64,000 bases of DNA from Cocos nucifera (lineage: Eukaryota > Streptophyta > Magnoliopsida > Arecales > Arecaceae): positions 620,001-684,000 of the forward strand of contig QRFJ01000755.1 of NCBI GenBank assembly GCA_006176705.1, given 5' to 3'. The translations under genes were made by a program, and so were the position numbers. Positions within the stretch are counted from its first letter, which is position 1. Each line of letters starts with the position of its first letter. A model generated the notes under the pieces. That model was not told where the DNA came from and ran no database searches. It saw nothing but the letters and a program-made list of their open reading frames with translations. This document shows, piece after piece, positions 21,801 to 34,140 of the stretch.

Positions 21801-23222
21801 GATAGCGGCATTGGAAAATAGATCAAGCTTGATGAGAAAGTCTCACAAGCAGAACGAGCTAAGGACCAAGTGGAACCAAATCAGGTTGAGCCAATAAGAA
21901 CACTACCTCCTCCACCTCGTAGATCGGAAAGAGTTTTCCCGTCCCCCTGAAAGATACTTAGGTATTATTTCAGAGGATGTAGAGGAAAATGTTCCTCGTA
22001 GGTAATGGTGCTCATGGTGATGATCCCAAAACCTACAACGAGGCGATATCAGATATCGACTCCGAGAAATGGCTAGAGGCAATGCAGTCAGAAATTGACT
22101 CGATGCACTCAAACCAAGTCTGGACCTTGGTAGATCCACCAGAAGGTATAGTACCTATTGGGTGTAAATGGATCTTCAAGAGAAAGATTGGTGCAGATGG
22201 AAAATGTGGAGACATTCAAGGCTAGACTTGGTGGCAAAAGGTTATAGTCAACGCGAAGGCATTGACTATCAGGATACCTTTTCCCCAGTAGCTATGCTAA
22301 AATCCATCCGCACATTGCTTGCTGTTGCAGCCTATTTCGATTATGAAATATGGCAAATGGACGTGAAAACGGCATTCCTAAATGGATATCTTGAGGAAGA
22401 TATCTATATGGAACAGCCGCTAGGTTTCACATCCAGTGATACTGATCACAAGGTTTGCAAGCTGCAAAGGTCCATATATGGACTTAAGCAAGCATCTCGG
22501 AGCTGGAACACTCATTTCAATGATGTGATCAAAAAGTTTGGTTTCATCAAAAATGAAGAGGAACCATGTGTTTTCAAAAGGGTCAGTGGGAGCGCTGTTG
22601 TCTTCCTCGTATTGTACGTGGATGACATCCTCCTTATTGGGAATGATATTCCCATGTTGACATCAGTCAAGATGTGGTTGTCCAAGGAATTCTCCATGAA
22701 AGACCTAGGTGAAGCATCCTTTATTCTAGGAATTAAGGTCTATAGGGATAGACCGAATAGGATGCTAGGACTTTCACAGAAGATGTACATAGAGAAAGTA
22801 CTAAAGAGGTTTAGTATGGAAAACTCTAAGAGGGGATTAATACCCTTCAGACATGGTATTCATCTTTCCAAGAAGATGTGCCCCAGCACACCTGAGGAAA
22901 TAGAACGCATGAGCAAGATCCCTTATGCTTCTGCAATAGGGAGCCTCATGTATGCCATGCTATGTACACGACCTGATATAGCCCATGCTGTGAGTGTCAC
23001 AAGCAGATATCAGTCAAATCCAGGTGAAGAACACTGGACTTCTGTGAAATGTATCCTTAAGTACTTGAGAAGAACTAAGGATATGATGTTGGTCTTTGGT
23101 AACGGAGAACTCCAAGTCCAGGGATACACAGACTCGGACTTCATGTCCGATATAGATGATCGAAAGTCGACATCTGGCAGACTGTTTGTGTGCAATGGTG
23201 GTGCTGGAAGAGTTCCAAGCAA
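21801..23222 (+). pseudogene. Reverse transcriptase, element C
   Basis: The linker 'PPPRRSERV' at about 21900 leads into RT, with +1 insertions near 21930, 21985, 22200 and 22232. From there 22233-23222 is open. It contains 'LVAKGYSQREGIDYQDTF', 'WQMDVKTAFLNGYLEEDIY', 'YGLKQASRSWN' and the active site LYVDDILLIGND, with YVDD codons at 22615-22626. 'GSLMYAMLCTRPDIAHAV' follows, and the start of RNase H is 'YTDSDFMSDIDDRKSTSG'. The active-site Asp pair is intact. The open stretch reaches into RNase H and stops at 23229 after a deletion. Confidence 0.92.
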
Positions 23223-23391
23223 ATGGTGATACCACCCCATCCACGATTACCTCAAAAAGGGTTAAGTCGAGGTCAAGAGAGTCGACTCCGCAGATAATGT
23301 GGCAGACCCACTTACAAAGCCGTTGGGCCAGCAGAAGATCGAAGCCCACCTTGAGAAGATGGGACTTAGACTTGTAGCCAATTGGCTTTAG
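23223..23391 (+). pseudogene. RNase H remnant, element C (core deleted)
   Basis: After 'LFVCNGGAG' about eight bases are missing, and shortly after 'SSKQ' the text jumps to 'YHPIHDYLKKG'. The catalytic Glu and second Asp region present in element D (about 28640-28870) is absent, a loss of roughly 220 bases by comparison. The tail 'VKRVDSADNVADPLTKPLGQQ' and 'LRLVANWL' is intact and ends at TAG 23389-23391. Confidence 0.85.
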
Positions 23392-23394
23392 GAC

Positions 23395-23405
23395 AAGTGG
23401 GAGAT
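23395..23405 (+). other. Polypurine tract, element C
   Basis: AAGTGGGAGAT directly precedes the TGTTAG start of the 3' LTR. This is the typical Copia plus-strand primer. Confidence 0.9.
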
Positions 23406-25683
23406 TGTTAGATATATGTGCCCTAGAAGCCAGAATTGGCTGACACTTGTAATACACTTCTAGGGGCAAAATTATAATTTTGACTAAAATCAATAAATGG
23501 GTTATTTTCTATCACATATGTGTATTTAGTGTCTGTGATACATCCTTTGAGTTAATGGTAATGATAATTCATATTTTCAAGAGTTGAAAATTTAAGACAT
23601 GAATAATCATTATTAACTCATAAATTGCTCCTGACCATAGGATCATCACGAGGATGGTGATTGATCCGGAAGGTTGGTGTACAATCGCTTCTCTTTAGTA
23701 GATGAGTCTTGAGTCTACGGTGTGGAGACACCGGAGCGAGAGTACAGGTACTCGTTAGAGAACGAGGGCACTGAGCGTGACCACCTCGAGTAGTCATTAG
23801 GGAGTCTACCTTCTCGTCAATGACTGACTCGATGCTGCAGTAGTGTGTCTGGTTCTTTGACCTGAGATGCATCGGCAGTTCACCTTGAGGGTGTTATAGT
23901 TTGACTACACCATTACTCGGTCTCCTAGCCATATGGAACCCTGAGGTGTATGTTGGCTATAGCATGTTCATTGTAGGAACTGGATTGCATCAAGATGGAA
24001 TCTATCTACCTCGGTGGTAGAGGAGCAGCCCTATGATGATCATGAGAATCAAGTCCAGAAATCCATGGCCATGGCAGAGTGAAATAATAGAAAGAGTTTC
24101 TATTTAGATTTTCACATTGGACTCGAATCGAATGATTACATCATATGACAGAGACTAGGGTTTGACGAGTTCACCTTAACCCTAATCTGATCGGGGCTCA
24201 AGATAGAAGAACTTAATCACACAGGTAGCTGCACCAAGAGGTTCGCATTCAGCTCTGATGGGTTGCCACCATATACTGCTAGGTGTCACTGGTGGATTTT
24301 GGGAGCAATTAGAATGATTTAGATGATCGATCATTCTAGCTGTTCGAATCAGAAGAGTTCTGATCCATCGAAAGGAGTTTCGATGATGTCGATGATAGAG
24401 ATCATGACATATCCCATTACCATACAGAACTGAACCTAACTGGGTCACACAAACAAGGGTTTGAATCTGGTGATCATCAATTGAACTGATCTAGTTCAAT
24501 TGATCTGAATGAGATTCAATTAGGTTCAAGGAAATCGTGCTAGCACTCGATTGAACCTAACGTTCTTCTTTTGCTATCATAAATAAGTTGTCCTGTCTGA
24601 GCCAAAGGAGTTTGTGCTCAATCAGAGGCCTTCATATGGTCTGACTGGAGGTTGTCCAAGTCAGAAAAGGTTGTCTTATTTGTAAGACATTACCTGCCAT
24701 TTTTGGTCACCTGCCATTTCTTGTTCTTTGACTTTGGTCAAAAGTCTACCTTTGACTGGTCAAACATTGACCATTGACACTTTGACTTTTGACCACATGT
24801 CATGCACCTATTGGAGAGCTGGTGGGGGCCTGTCCCCCTGCCAGAACCTGGCAAGGAGAAGGGCGCACGCCACCCTAGGCGTGTGCCCAAGTTGGAGGCG
24901 CCTAGGAGTCCTTGTTGGACAAGGACTCCATCTCCTTTTTGGATTCCAATTAGAGTTCTTCTAAGAACCAACTTTGACTGGTCTTAGGCACCCTCTAAGG
25001 AGGAATCCAGGGGACTCTATTCCCACCAATCAGATTTAGATCTGATTTCACAAAGGGTTGTGATTGGTTGGGAAGAAGAGGAGTTGGATCACAGCTAGTC
25101 TATAAATAAGACCCTGCGCCCAACTCAGATTCTAAGCAATTCAATTGAGAAACCCCACACCCCAAGGCTGCCTCTCCCCTCCTTCTCCATGCCATAGTCT
25201 CTTCTCCCCTTGCTCTCCACGTCCAAAAGGAGTTTTGGACCTTGGTTGGTGCGATTCAGATCAAAGAAAGGCGATCAAAAACAAGAAGGCTGCGCTGCTG
25301 CAAAGGACGACTGCTCATCTTCAAAAGAGTTTTGAAGATCCTCCAAATCAGATTCAGATCTAATTTTTGGAGATATGATAGAGAAGAAGAGGATCTCCAG
25401 ATCTAACCTGAGTGGATATCGGTAGAGGCCAGGCGCTTGCGTGGCTAAGATCCAGAACCTTCCACTGCAAACAGGATCATCAACAGGGTAATAGGATTAC
25501 CCAGATCAGGTAAATTAAATTTGATTTAATTTATCTTTTAATTTTTATTTTATTAAAATAATAAGAATTAGATCTAAAATATATCAAGATCTGATTGGGA
25601 TCAAGAGAAAAAATTTTGAAATATATCTCTTGATCTGATCAGATCTGAACGAACCTGGATCGAAAAATCAGGATTTCCCTTCA
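23406..25683 (+). repeat. 3' LTR of element C (2278 bp)
   Basis: It is collinear with 15487-17764, with about 35 substitutions and two compensating one-base indels seen by eye. Differences cluster near the R/U5 end (25350-25680). It is followed by the second CTCGA target copy. Confidence 0.96.
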
Positions 25684-26165
25684 CTCGATACTTGATCCGA
25701 ACCTGGCCCAAACTATTTTAGTATTTTAATATATATTTTATATATTTTACCAATTACCACCTATTAGTTACTAAACTCTAACTTATTCATTCATTCTCTC
25801 TTTTGTCCTTTTTTCTTATCTTGTTGTTGAATGCCTTGGCCTGTTAAATTTGTATTGTATTTGAATTTTATTTTGATTGAGAAAGAACTAAGTATTATTG
25901 AACTAAGAATTATTGAATTTTATTTGGTTAAAATAGTAAAAATTTTATTTTGATTGAACATGGAACTAAATATTGTTGAATTTTATTTGTTTAAGGTAGA
26001 TATGATTTATGGAATGGTGGTATAGCTTTAAAGTTAACAAAAATAAAAAAAAAGCTCAATATGACTTAATTGGATTAGGATTGGATAAATCTGAATTACC
26101 TGATATCTGATTAAGATGGGGTTGGACAAAAAAAAAATCCAATTCTGATAGTGTTTGGGCTATCA
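25684..26165. mobile_element. Remnant X, right part
   Basis: This AT-rich sequence follows the second CTCGA copy. It continues with GATCCGAACCTGGCCC, mirroring the GACCCAACC-rich left part, and holds an A-run near 26050 and a second at 26130. No gene is present. Its right edge is placed where RT sequence of B resumes ('DPLEGIVPIGCK' at about 26168). About 36 bases of B are missing at the junction compared with element C, so X is not a clean insertion. Confidence 0.4.
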
Positions 26166-26202
26166 AGATCCACTAGAGGGTATAGTGCCCATTGGATGTA
26201 AA
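26166..26202 (+). pseudogene. RT fragment of element B between X and D
   Basis: The fragment encodes 'DPLEGIVPIGCK', which matches 'DPPEGIVPIGCK' in C (22132-22167). It ends with GTAAA (26198-26202), the left copy of the target duplication of element D; the right copy is at 36413-36417. Confidence 0.85.
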
Positions 26203-28475
26203 TGAAGAAAATACTAATTTTGCTGCCATAGGATCAATTTGATCTAATCAGATATATAGCAAAATTTTAAAAATTTTTCTATAAAATTTGATTAGATTTG
26301 AGAGTTCTTAAATTTGATCTATATGATCTAATATTAAAAATAAAATTAAAATAAATTCTATAACAACTATTGTTACCTAAGATTGGGTAAATGCTTTATC
26401 CTATCGATGATCTGACAGCATCTAAGATTCTAGATCTAGCAGCACACGTGCTTAGCCTCTACCATAGTCCACTTGGGCTAGTTCTAGATGCCTTCTCATA
26501 CTAGATCTGATCACCAAAAATTAGATTTGAATCTGATCTATAGAGCTTTCAAAAACAATCTCAAAGGCAACACGTTCGTCTCTTGATAGGGATCTTCCTA
26601 ACTTGAGCTTTGTGATAGCTACTCTCAACCTTTGATCGCTAAAATGTCCAACTCCTTGCACGTGGAGAAGAGGGAGGGGATCTAGAAGAGAGGCATGGGA
26701 GACAGTGGGAGAGGTAGGGCTTCGCCATAGATCAATTGGAATGCACAAACACTTTGCACATGGCCTTATTTATAGACCAACTCAAGAGTCCCTTCGCATA
26801 TGACTTTGAACAGGTCAAAGCCAACATGCAAAAGGACTCTCCCATGATCTCCACACTCACACCCATTTTTTTAAGATTTTTGTTGCACAAAAATATAGGA
26901 AAAATGGCATGGAATAAAGGATAAGAAGAGTAGATGATGCAAGGGACTAATCTCTTAGTGTTTTGTTCTCAACAAAACACTTCCATGCCAATCTTCAAGG
27001 GGCGCACGCCATATGGGGCGTGCATCCTCAATTCTCACATAAATCCCAAGGGTCTACATGCCCTTAGAGAGTCTCTAGGGGGTGCGCACCCCTCTCCTTT
27101 CATTCATGCAAAAATCGGATCAAATGACCCTTGTCCTAACATCCTTTGGTTATTTTAGGACAAGCTTTGGTTTTGTCAGGACAAGCCCTGATCTTATCTG
27201 GACAAGGTCTTATCTGACTAGGACAAGCTCTAGTTAGACTAAGATACACCCATATAGAATTTTTGGATGAGTCAAATCCAGTTTGACTCAATTAAGATGA
27301 ACCAGAATGACTATAGAAGGAAAATGTTAGGCTCAATTGTGTGCTAACACGATTTTCTTGAACCTAATTGGATCTAATCCAAATCAATCGAATTAGATTA
27401 GCCCAATTGATAACATCCAGACTCAAACCTTTATTTGTATGATCTAATTAAGTTCAGTTATATATGATAATAAAACATGTCATGATCTTTATTATCAACA
27501 TCATCGAAATACCTTTCAATAGACCAGAACTCTTTTGATTATCCAATTAGAATGATCGATCATTAAGACCATTCTAATTGATCCCAAAATCCATTAGTGA
27601 CACCTAGCAGTATATAGTGGCAATCTATCAAAACCAAATATGCCTCTCGATGCATCTATCTATATATTGGATTCTTCTATCATGAGTTCCGACAGGATTA
27701 GGGTTAAGATGACATCATCAAAACCAATACCCCATTATATGATTGAATCGTTCAATTTGAGTCTGTTGTGAAATCCTAATAGAAAACTTTATTCTATTAT
27801 TTCACACTATCATGGCCATGGGATTAAGAACTTAATCTCATGATTATCATAGGACTACTCCTTCTCTATCGAGATAGATAGATCCCTTACTGGTGCGATC
27901 CAATTCCTACAATGAACATGCTATAGCCAACATACACCTCAGGATTCTAAATGGCTAGAAGATTGAGTTATAGTATAGTCAAATTATAACACACTCAAGA
28001 TGAACTGTCGATGCACCTCAGGTCAAAGAACCAGATACACAACTATAGAATTAAGCTTAGTCATCGATAAGAAAGTAGACTTTCTTATGACTGCTCGAGG
28101 TGATTACGCTCAGTACCCTCATTCTCAACGAGTATCTATACTCTCATTTTGGTATCTGCACACCATAAACTGAAGACTCATCAATCCTAAGAAAGCAATC
28201 ATACATTGATCTTCCAGATCGATCACCATCCTCATGATGATCCTACGGTTGGAAGTAGTTTATGAGTTACTTATGAAAATACATGTCTTAAATTTTCGAC
28301 TCTTAAAAATATGCATTATCATACCTATTAACTCAAAGGATGTATCATAGACACTTTATATACAATGTGATAGAAAATTTTTTTTAATTAATTTTTAAAT
28401 CAAAATTATAGAAATATCCTTAGAATGTGTATTACAAGTATCAGCCAATCTGACTTCTAGGACACACATCTATCA
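26203..28475 (-). repeat. 3' LTR of element D
   Basis: On the minus strand it starts TGATAGATGTG (mutated from TGTTAGATGTG) and ends near TCTTCA. It matches 34141-36412. The plus-strand open frames at 26736-27158 recur in both copies and show no protein family. Confidence 0.9.
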
Positions 28476-28489
28476 AACTTTCACTTGAT
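28476..28489 (-). other. Polypurine tract, element D
   Basis: On the minus strand GATCAAGTGAAAGTT lies next to the LTR start. It aligns with the GGACAAGTGGGAGAT tract of C with a few changes. Confidence 0.75.
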
Positions 28490-28960
28490 CTAAAGTCAAT
28501 TAGCTACAAATCTAAGTTTCATCTTCTTAAGGTGGGCTTCGATCTTCTGCTGGCTCAACAATTTTATTAGTGGGTTAGCCGCATTATTTGCAGTGTCAAC
28601 TCTCTTGATCTCGACATATTTTTTCTCGAGATAATCGCGGATGAGGTGATATCGCTATTCGATGTGCTTAAATTTCTTATGAGATCTCGACACCTTAGCT
28701 AGGACTATAGCGCCATTGTTATTGCAGTACAGAGAGATGGTATCCAATGGCCTCATTTCTAGCTCTACGGCGAACTTCTTGAACCAGAATGACTCCTTCA
28801 TAGCTTTCAATGTAGCGATATATTCTTCTTCCATAGTGAAGTCTGCTATGATGGTATGCTTGGAACTTTTCTAGCTTACACCACCATTATACACAAACAG
28901 ACTTTCAAATGTTGACTTTTGATCATTTATGTCAGACATAAAGTTTGAGTTTGTATACTC
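28490..28960 (-). pseudogene. RNase H, element D
   Basis: The minus strand reads 'SWKSSKHTIIADFTMEEEYIA' with the catalytic-region Glu, and 'LYCNNNGAIVLAK', where the usual CDN reads CNN. 'YHLIRDYLEKKYVEIKRVD', 'NPLIKLL' and a C-terminus whose last Trp is a stop follow. The presence of the full domain here shows what C has lost. The catalytic Asp appears changed to Asn, so activity is not expected even apart from stops. Confidence 0.8.
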
Positions 28961-30060
28961 CTAGACCTGGAGTTTTTTATTACCAAAAACTAGAAACATA
29001 TCCTTAGTCTTTTTCAAGTACTTAAGGATACATTTTATAGAAGTCCAGTGCTCTTTGTCTGGATTTGACTGATACCTGCTCATGATACTCACAGCATGGG
29101 CGATATTAAGTCGTATACATAGCATGGCATATATAAGGCTCCATATTGTCGAAGCATAAGAGATCTTGGTCATGCTTTCAATCTCCTTAGGTGTGTTGGG
29201 ACACATCTTCTTGGAGAGATGAATGTCTGAAGGGTACTAGTCCCCTCTTGGAGTTTTTTGTGCTGAACGTCTTCAGCACCTCCACTATGTACATCTTCTG
29301 TGATAGACCTAGCATCCTATTCGGTCTATCCCTATAGAGCTTAATTTCTAATATGAAGGATGTCTCTTCTAAGTCTTTCATAGAGAACTCTTTTGACACC
29401 CACATTTTGACCAATGTCAACATGAAAATATTATTTCCAATCAGGAGGATGCCATCCACATACAATACGAGGAAGACAATAGTGCTCCCACTAACTTTTT
29501 TGAAAACACACGGCTCCTCCTCATTTTTGATGAAATTAAATAATTTGATCACATCACTAAAATAAGCATTCTAGCTTCGAGATGCTTGCTTTAGTCCATA
29601 TATGGACCTTTGTAGCTTGCAGACCTTGTGGTCACCATCACTAGATGTGAAACCAAGGGACTGTTCCATATAGATATCTTTCTTAAAATATCCATTTAAG
29701 AATGTCATTTTCACGTCCATCTATCATATTTCATAATCAAAATATGTTGTGATTGCAAACATTATGTGGATGAATTTTAGCATGGCTACTGGTGAGAAGA
29801 TATCTTGATAGTCAATACCTTCATGCTGACTATATCTTTTTGCTACTAACCTAGTCTTGAATGTCTCCACATTTTCATCTACAAATATCTTTTTTTTGAA
29901 GATCCATTTATACCTAATAGGTATGATACCTTCATGTAGATCTACCAAGGTCTAGACTTGGTTCAAGCATATTGACTTAATCTTTGACTTCATTGCCTCT
30001 AATCATTTTTCGGAGTCGATAATTAATATTGCTCGTCATAGATTTTGGGATCATCACCAT
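28961..30060 (-). pseudogene. Reverse transcriptase, element D
   Basis: The open pieces are 29948-29724 ('ARLVAKR' replaced as 'TRLVAKRYSQHEGIDYQDIF'), 29552-29187 and 29206-28961. The second contains 'VFLVLYVDGILLIGNN', where the active-site YVDD reads YVDG, so the second catalytic Asp is lost. The third holds the connection region 'RLNIAHAVSIMSRYQSNP'. Frameshifts near 29200 and 29560-29720 separate the pieces. Confidence 0.87.
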
Positions 30061-31610
30061 GAACTTCATTTCTCGTGAGGAATATTTTCTTTACATTCTC
30101 TAAAATGGTACCTAAGTACCTCTTAGGAGGATGGGAAGCCTTACTTGATCTACAAGATGGAGAAGGTTATGTCTAGATCAGCTTAGACCGACTTGGATCC
30201 TCAGGTTTCTTGGCTCATTGCTCTTCGGAGATTTTCTCCTCGAGTCTAATCTGTCTCTCGATGCCACCATCTTGGATAAACTATTTTTCAAAAAAAATGG
30301 CATGTCAACTCACCATCACATTATGGTCTTCTGAAAGATAGAAATAATATTCTAATGACTCTTTAGGATATTCGACAAATCAAGATCTAAAGGATCTAGA
30401 CTCTAATTTATCCATCTGCCATCTCTTGACATTAGCTGGACAATCCCAAATTCTAAGGTGACTCAGACTTGATTTCTTACCATGCCACATCTCATATGGT
30501 ATGCTAAGGACGATTTTAGAGGGAACCTTATTCAGTAGTATATAGTTATCATTAAACTATGTCCCCAAAGAAACTAGGCAGGTCCATGAAGCTCATCATG
30601 GATTGGACCATATCTAATAGGGTCCAATTTCTTTGTTTTGAAATCTCATTGAGTTGAGGTATTCTAAGTGGAGTCTATTATGAGACTATACCATTTTCTT
30701 TGAGATAGTCTAGAAATTTTTGACCAAGGTATTAACCTTCTCGATCTGATTGAAGAATCTTAATAAATTTTTTGATTTATTTTTCTACTTTATATCTGAA
30801 TTTCTTAAACTTTTAAAGACTTCAAACTTGTGTCGCATCAAGTACACATACCCATACCAAGATAGATCACGATCAAGGTGATGAAGTAGTAAAAATTGTC
30901 TCTGATCTACACATCAAATAGATCGCACGCATTTATATGTACCAAAGCAAGTAGGTCGGTGGCTCTTTTCCCATATCCGATAAAAAGAAGCTTGATCATT
31001 TTGTATTCAAGGCATGATTCATAAATTAGATATGAATCGAAAGTTAACGGACCCATTTGTCCAGATTTCTCCAATTTATTAATCCTATCTTCCACTATAT
31101 GACCTAGTCTAAGGTGCCATAAATATCTTTCATTAATACTATTCCTAGATCATTTTGTTCCTATGGTATTCACATTTTGCTCGACATTGAATTCAGAAAC
31201 ATCAATATATAACTGGTAGAGATCATTAATTAAGAAACCACTTAAAATTTTATTTCCTTCAAAAAAAATAATACATGATCCTTAAAGAAGCTAATTATAT
31301 AACCTTTTTATGCTAAACATGAAATAGAAATTAAATTTCTACTTATAGCAGACACAAAATAACAGTTCCTAAGAACTAAAACTAATTCTGACGGTAGTCG
31401 AAGAGGATAGGTTTTCACAACCACGGCAGTAATTCTTGCTTCATTTCTGACGTGTAGGATCATTTCACCATCCCTCAACCTCTTGCTCTCTTCAAGATCC
31501 TCATGGAAATGCATAAGTGAGTACTAGAACCAGAGTCAAGCATCTAACTAGATATAGAAGAAATCATAAGATTAGTTTCAATGACGAGCATACCTCCAGA
31601 AGGACCTATC
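30061..31610 (-). pseudogene. Protease and integrase, element D
   Basis: The minus-strand pieces 31514-31308 (protease C-terminal half, 'LVLRNCYFVSAISRNLISISCLA') and 31095-30907 (integrase start, 'EDRINKLEKSG', 'ALVHINACDLFDV') are clear. As in B, the position of the first integrase Asp reads Asn. The protease active site near 31530 is preceded by stops. The rest of integrase to 30061 is legible only in short runs, such as the GGEYL-like region near 30740. Confidence 0.8.
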
Positions 31611-32432
31611 TTCTTATTTTTCAGGATGACTAGGTATAAAGGGCAGTTCCACTTCTAATGGCCATTAGTATTGCAATAAAAATATTTTTCTTTGTCAGCG
31701 ACCTTCTTCTTCAATTCTCTCTTCTTCTTCTTCCCATCTTCTATCTTCTGCTTTTTCGCAGACTTCTTCTTCTTTCCAAAAGATTTTCTTTTGGAAGAAG
31801 TCTGCTCTACAGTAAGAACTAAGTCTTTTGAACCTTTCATAGAAAGCTCAGCAGTAATCAACATGTTCATAAGTTCGGCTAAGGTACATTGTAATTTATG
31901 CATATGAAAGTTCATGATGAACTGCCCATATGCATCAGTCAAGGACTGTAGGATCACATTAATCTACAAGTCTCTGTCTAACACGACATCAAGCTTCTCA
32001 AGCTCTTTTAGATCTTTGATCATCATCAAGCAATGATCTTGGACCGACTACCCATCATACATTTATGTTTTGAAAAGTCTTCATGAGACTTGATATCGAG
32101 CTACACGACTCTGCTTACCCAACAACTCTTGAAGGTGTACCAATATTTGGCATGCAATTCTAATGTCTTCATGTTGGCACTGTAGCTCATCAGACATAGA
32201 GTCCAACATGCAGTACCTTGCTTTATTATCATCATCCATCCACTTCTCCAAAGATGCTCTCTGTTCAGCGATCGGACGGGTTGGTAAAGTGGGAGGGGTC
32301 TGATCTAATAGCTTAACTTCTTTGAGCCTAAAATAATTTTAAAATTCTTTAGCCAATCCTTATAATTTAGTTTGGTTAGTCTATGGGTGTCTAGGATTCG
32401 GGCTAGTGGGTTTGACACAGATATTTTTCTAT
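31611..32432 (-). pseudogene. gag, element D
   Basis: The N-terminus begins where C has ATG, but the codon here is ATA (near 32430), so the start is lost. 'VSNPLARILDTHRL' and the UBN2 region follow with stops, including a TGA one codon away from the C nonsense site. The open piece 31957-31655 covers 'MILQSLTDAYGQFIMNFHMHKL' and the Lys-rich tract. The zinc knuckle reads YFYCNTNGH, so its first Cys is Tyr, as in B. Confidence 0.83.
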
Positions 32433-34126
32433 AGAGAATCAAAATTTTTAGTTAAACCTTGTAATAAGACTTGATCAATTTGTTTAGTAATTTTATTTTT
32501 AAATAAATTAGATTTTTACTATTTTCTCAGATCTCTATACTTTCTTGGCAGAGATACGAAAGTCTTTATGATTAGTGACTTTTAGTGAGTGGTGCAGTCC
32601 CACCGACTGGGTCACCATCTCACCTAATAGTTATTATTGATGGATCAATCGATGAGTGGATAACTCTTATCCAATAATTTTCTAATCATAGTGCACTCAA
32701 ACCTGATATCTAATTCATGAAGCTCATTGTGTCTGGAATATTGCTCCAATCCTTAATTAAGTTAGACCCACCATTTGCATGAATTGAATTTTTGATTGGA
32801 TCCCTCACCATATTCAAAATATTGAGCCTAATCCATCCTCCAACCTGTAGCATTCAATGCTTAATAGATGTGATTGCATCTTTTCGATGCAACTAAACTA
32901 CTATAATCAATCAAGAATAATCAACCCTGGAAGGGCCAGCACATCTATAATGGTGGAAGATCTATGACTTAATATTTTCTTAGAAAGATTTGATTTAGAT
33001 CTCTCAAACTTGACTTGATTTAGTCATAACAATTATTACTAACCTAGTAGCATGAGTTAGCTCGAATCGTTAGCCACCTCAAATCAGAACTGGATCGATT
33101 CAAATGGCTAGGTAAGTGAGATCGATAGAAGAGATATGCTATAAACTCAACGTGAATGTATTCAGATCGAGTAGCTCCCAATTAAAAATCAGTTGGTCGT
33201 ATCTACCAAATTTATCTTAGATACCAAATTATCAAACCAGAATCGATTGGGTTAGCCAACAATCTAGGCTTGAACCATGGAGCCAAATTAGGTCTTAACT
33301 TGATCGACCACATATGACTATAAGTTGACCTTGACTCAGACTTAATCCTATTGGACTGGTTAAATCTAAGCACTTTTGATCCTACCTAATTAACTCTTGA
33401 TTCAATTTGATCAACCGCTAGATCTAATTGAGCTATCCATACTCGAACCCATGTTTTATGAAAATATCTTAGACTGAAAATTCATAATTTTTAGATCTAA
33501 TTGATTTCATAAACTTAATTCTTAATTAAGTTCATAATTCATAAATAAAATATGCATAAAAAATCTTAGAATTTTAGGATCTAGGATTTTATAGAAAATT
33601 AAATTCTGATTTCTGATTAAGAAAAAATGCACAGCACCCCTACATGTCATAAGAGCACCCTATCAAATGGAAAGAGAAGGCCTTTAAACCTTCTTAATCT
33701 TATGACTGGAAGGCTAAGGAGAATGCCTTAATCAAAACTTTTAATTACACTACAAAAACTATTAGATCTAAAACATGTATCACATATATAATTAAAGATC
33801 TAACTACGCATGCTTTGTATACATCTCATGTATCATAACTAAAATTAATCATGCATGTTTCAAATCTAATTATATTTGATATAATATCTAAAAATAAATT
33901 TTAAATTGTTCATATCAAAAATAAAATTTATTTTAGATAATCTATTGTATAGAACAATAAAAGCTAGTCTAGACATGCATGTCATATATCTTATATATGA
34001 ATTTTTTTAATTAATCTACTGATTTTAGATCTAATTACATCTTATGTCATATTTGAAATCATGCATATCAAATCATAAGTAAATTAAAAATTAGATCAAA
34101 ATCTGATATGAAGAACTGTAAATCAG
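32433..34126 (-). other. Untranslated leader of element D with stem-loops and structured block
   Basis: In sense order after the primer site it holds CATATAT-AAG-ATATATG (33999-33983), ATACAT-GAG-ATGTAT (33833-33819) and the block homologous to 18338-18462 of C (33734-33613, arms TGATTAAG/CTTAATCA and GTCATAAGA/TCTTATGAC). A donor-like site at 33218-33210 is mutated to AAGATAAAT. Its complement ACTTACCT is kept at 33117-33110. CTCTATAG, the counterpart of the acceptor, sits just before gag. Confidence 0.7.
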
Positions 34127-34138
34127 GCTCTGATACCA
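34127..34138 (-). promoter_or_regulatory. Primer binding site (tRNA-Met), element D
   Basis: TGGTATCAGAGC on the minus strand lies two bases from the LTR end CCTTCA. Confidence 0.92.
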
Positions 34139-34140
34139 AT

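Larger units (their letters stand above)
15487..25683 (+). mobile_element. Element C: structurally complete Angela/Tork-like Copia retrotransposon (10,197 bp)
   Basis: Two 2278-bp LTRs with TG...CA ends, a tRNA-Met primer site, a polypurine tract and a five-base target duplication define the element exactly. I counted about 35 substitutions between the LTRs by eye (about 1.5%), mostly transitions, so it is a recent insertion. The domain order gag, protease, integrase, RT, RNase H is Ty1-copia. It is inserted in remnant X, which is itself inside element B. The polyprotein frame is broken by a nonsense codon, eight single-base insertions and a deletion in RNase H. Confidence 0.95.
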
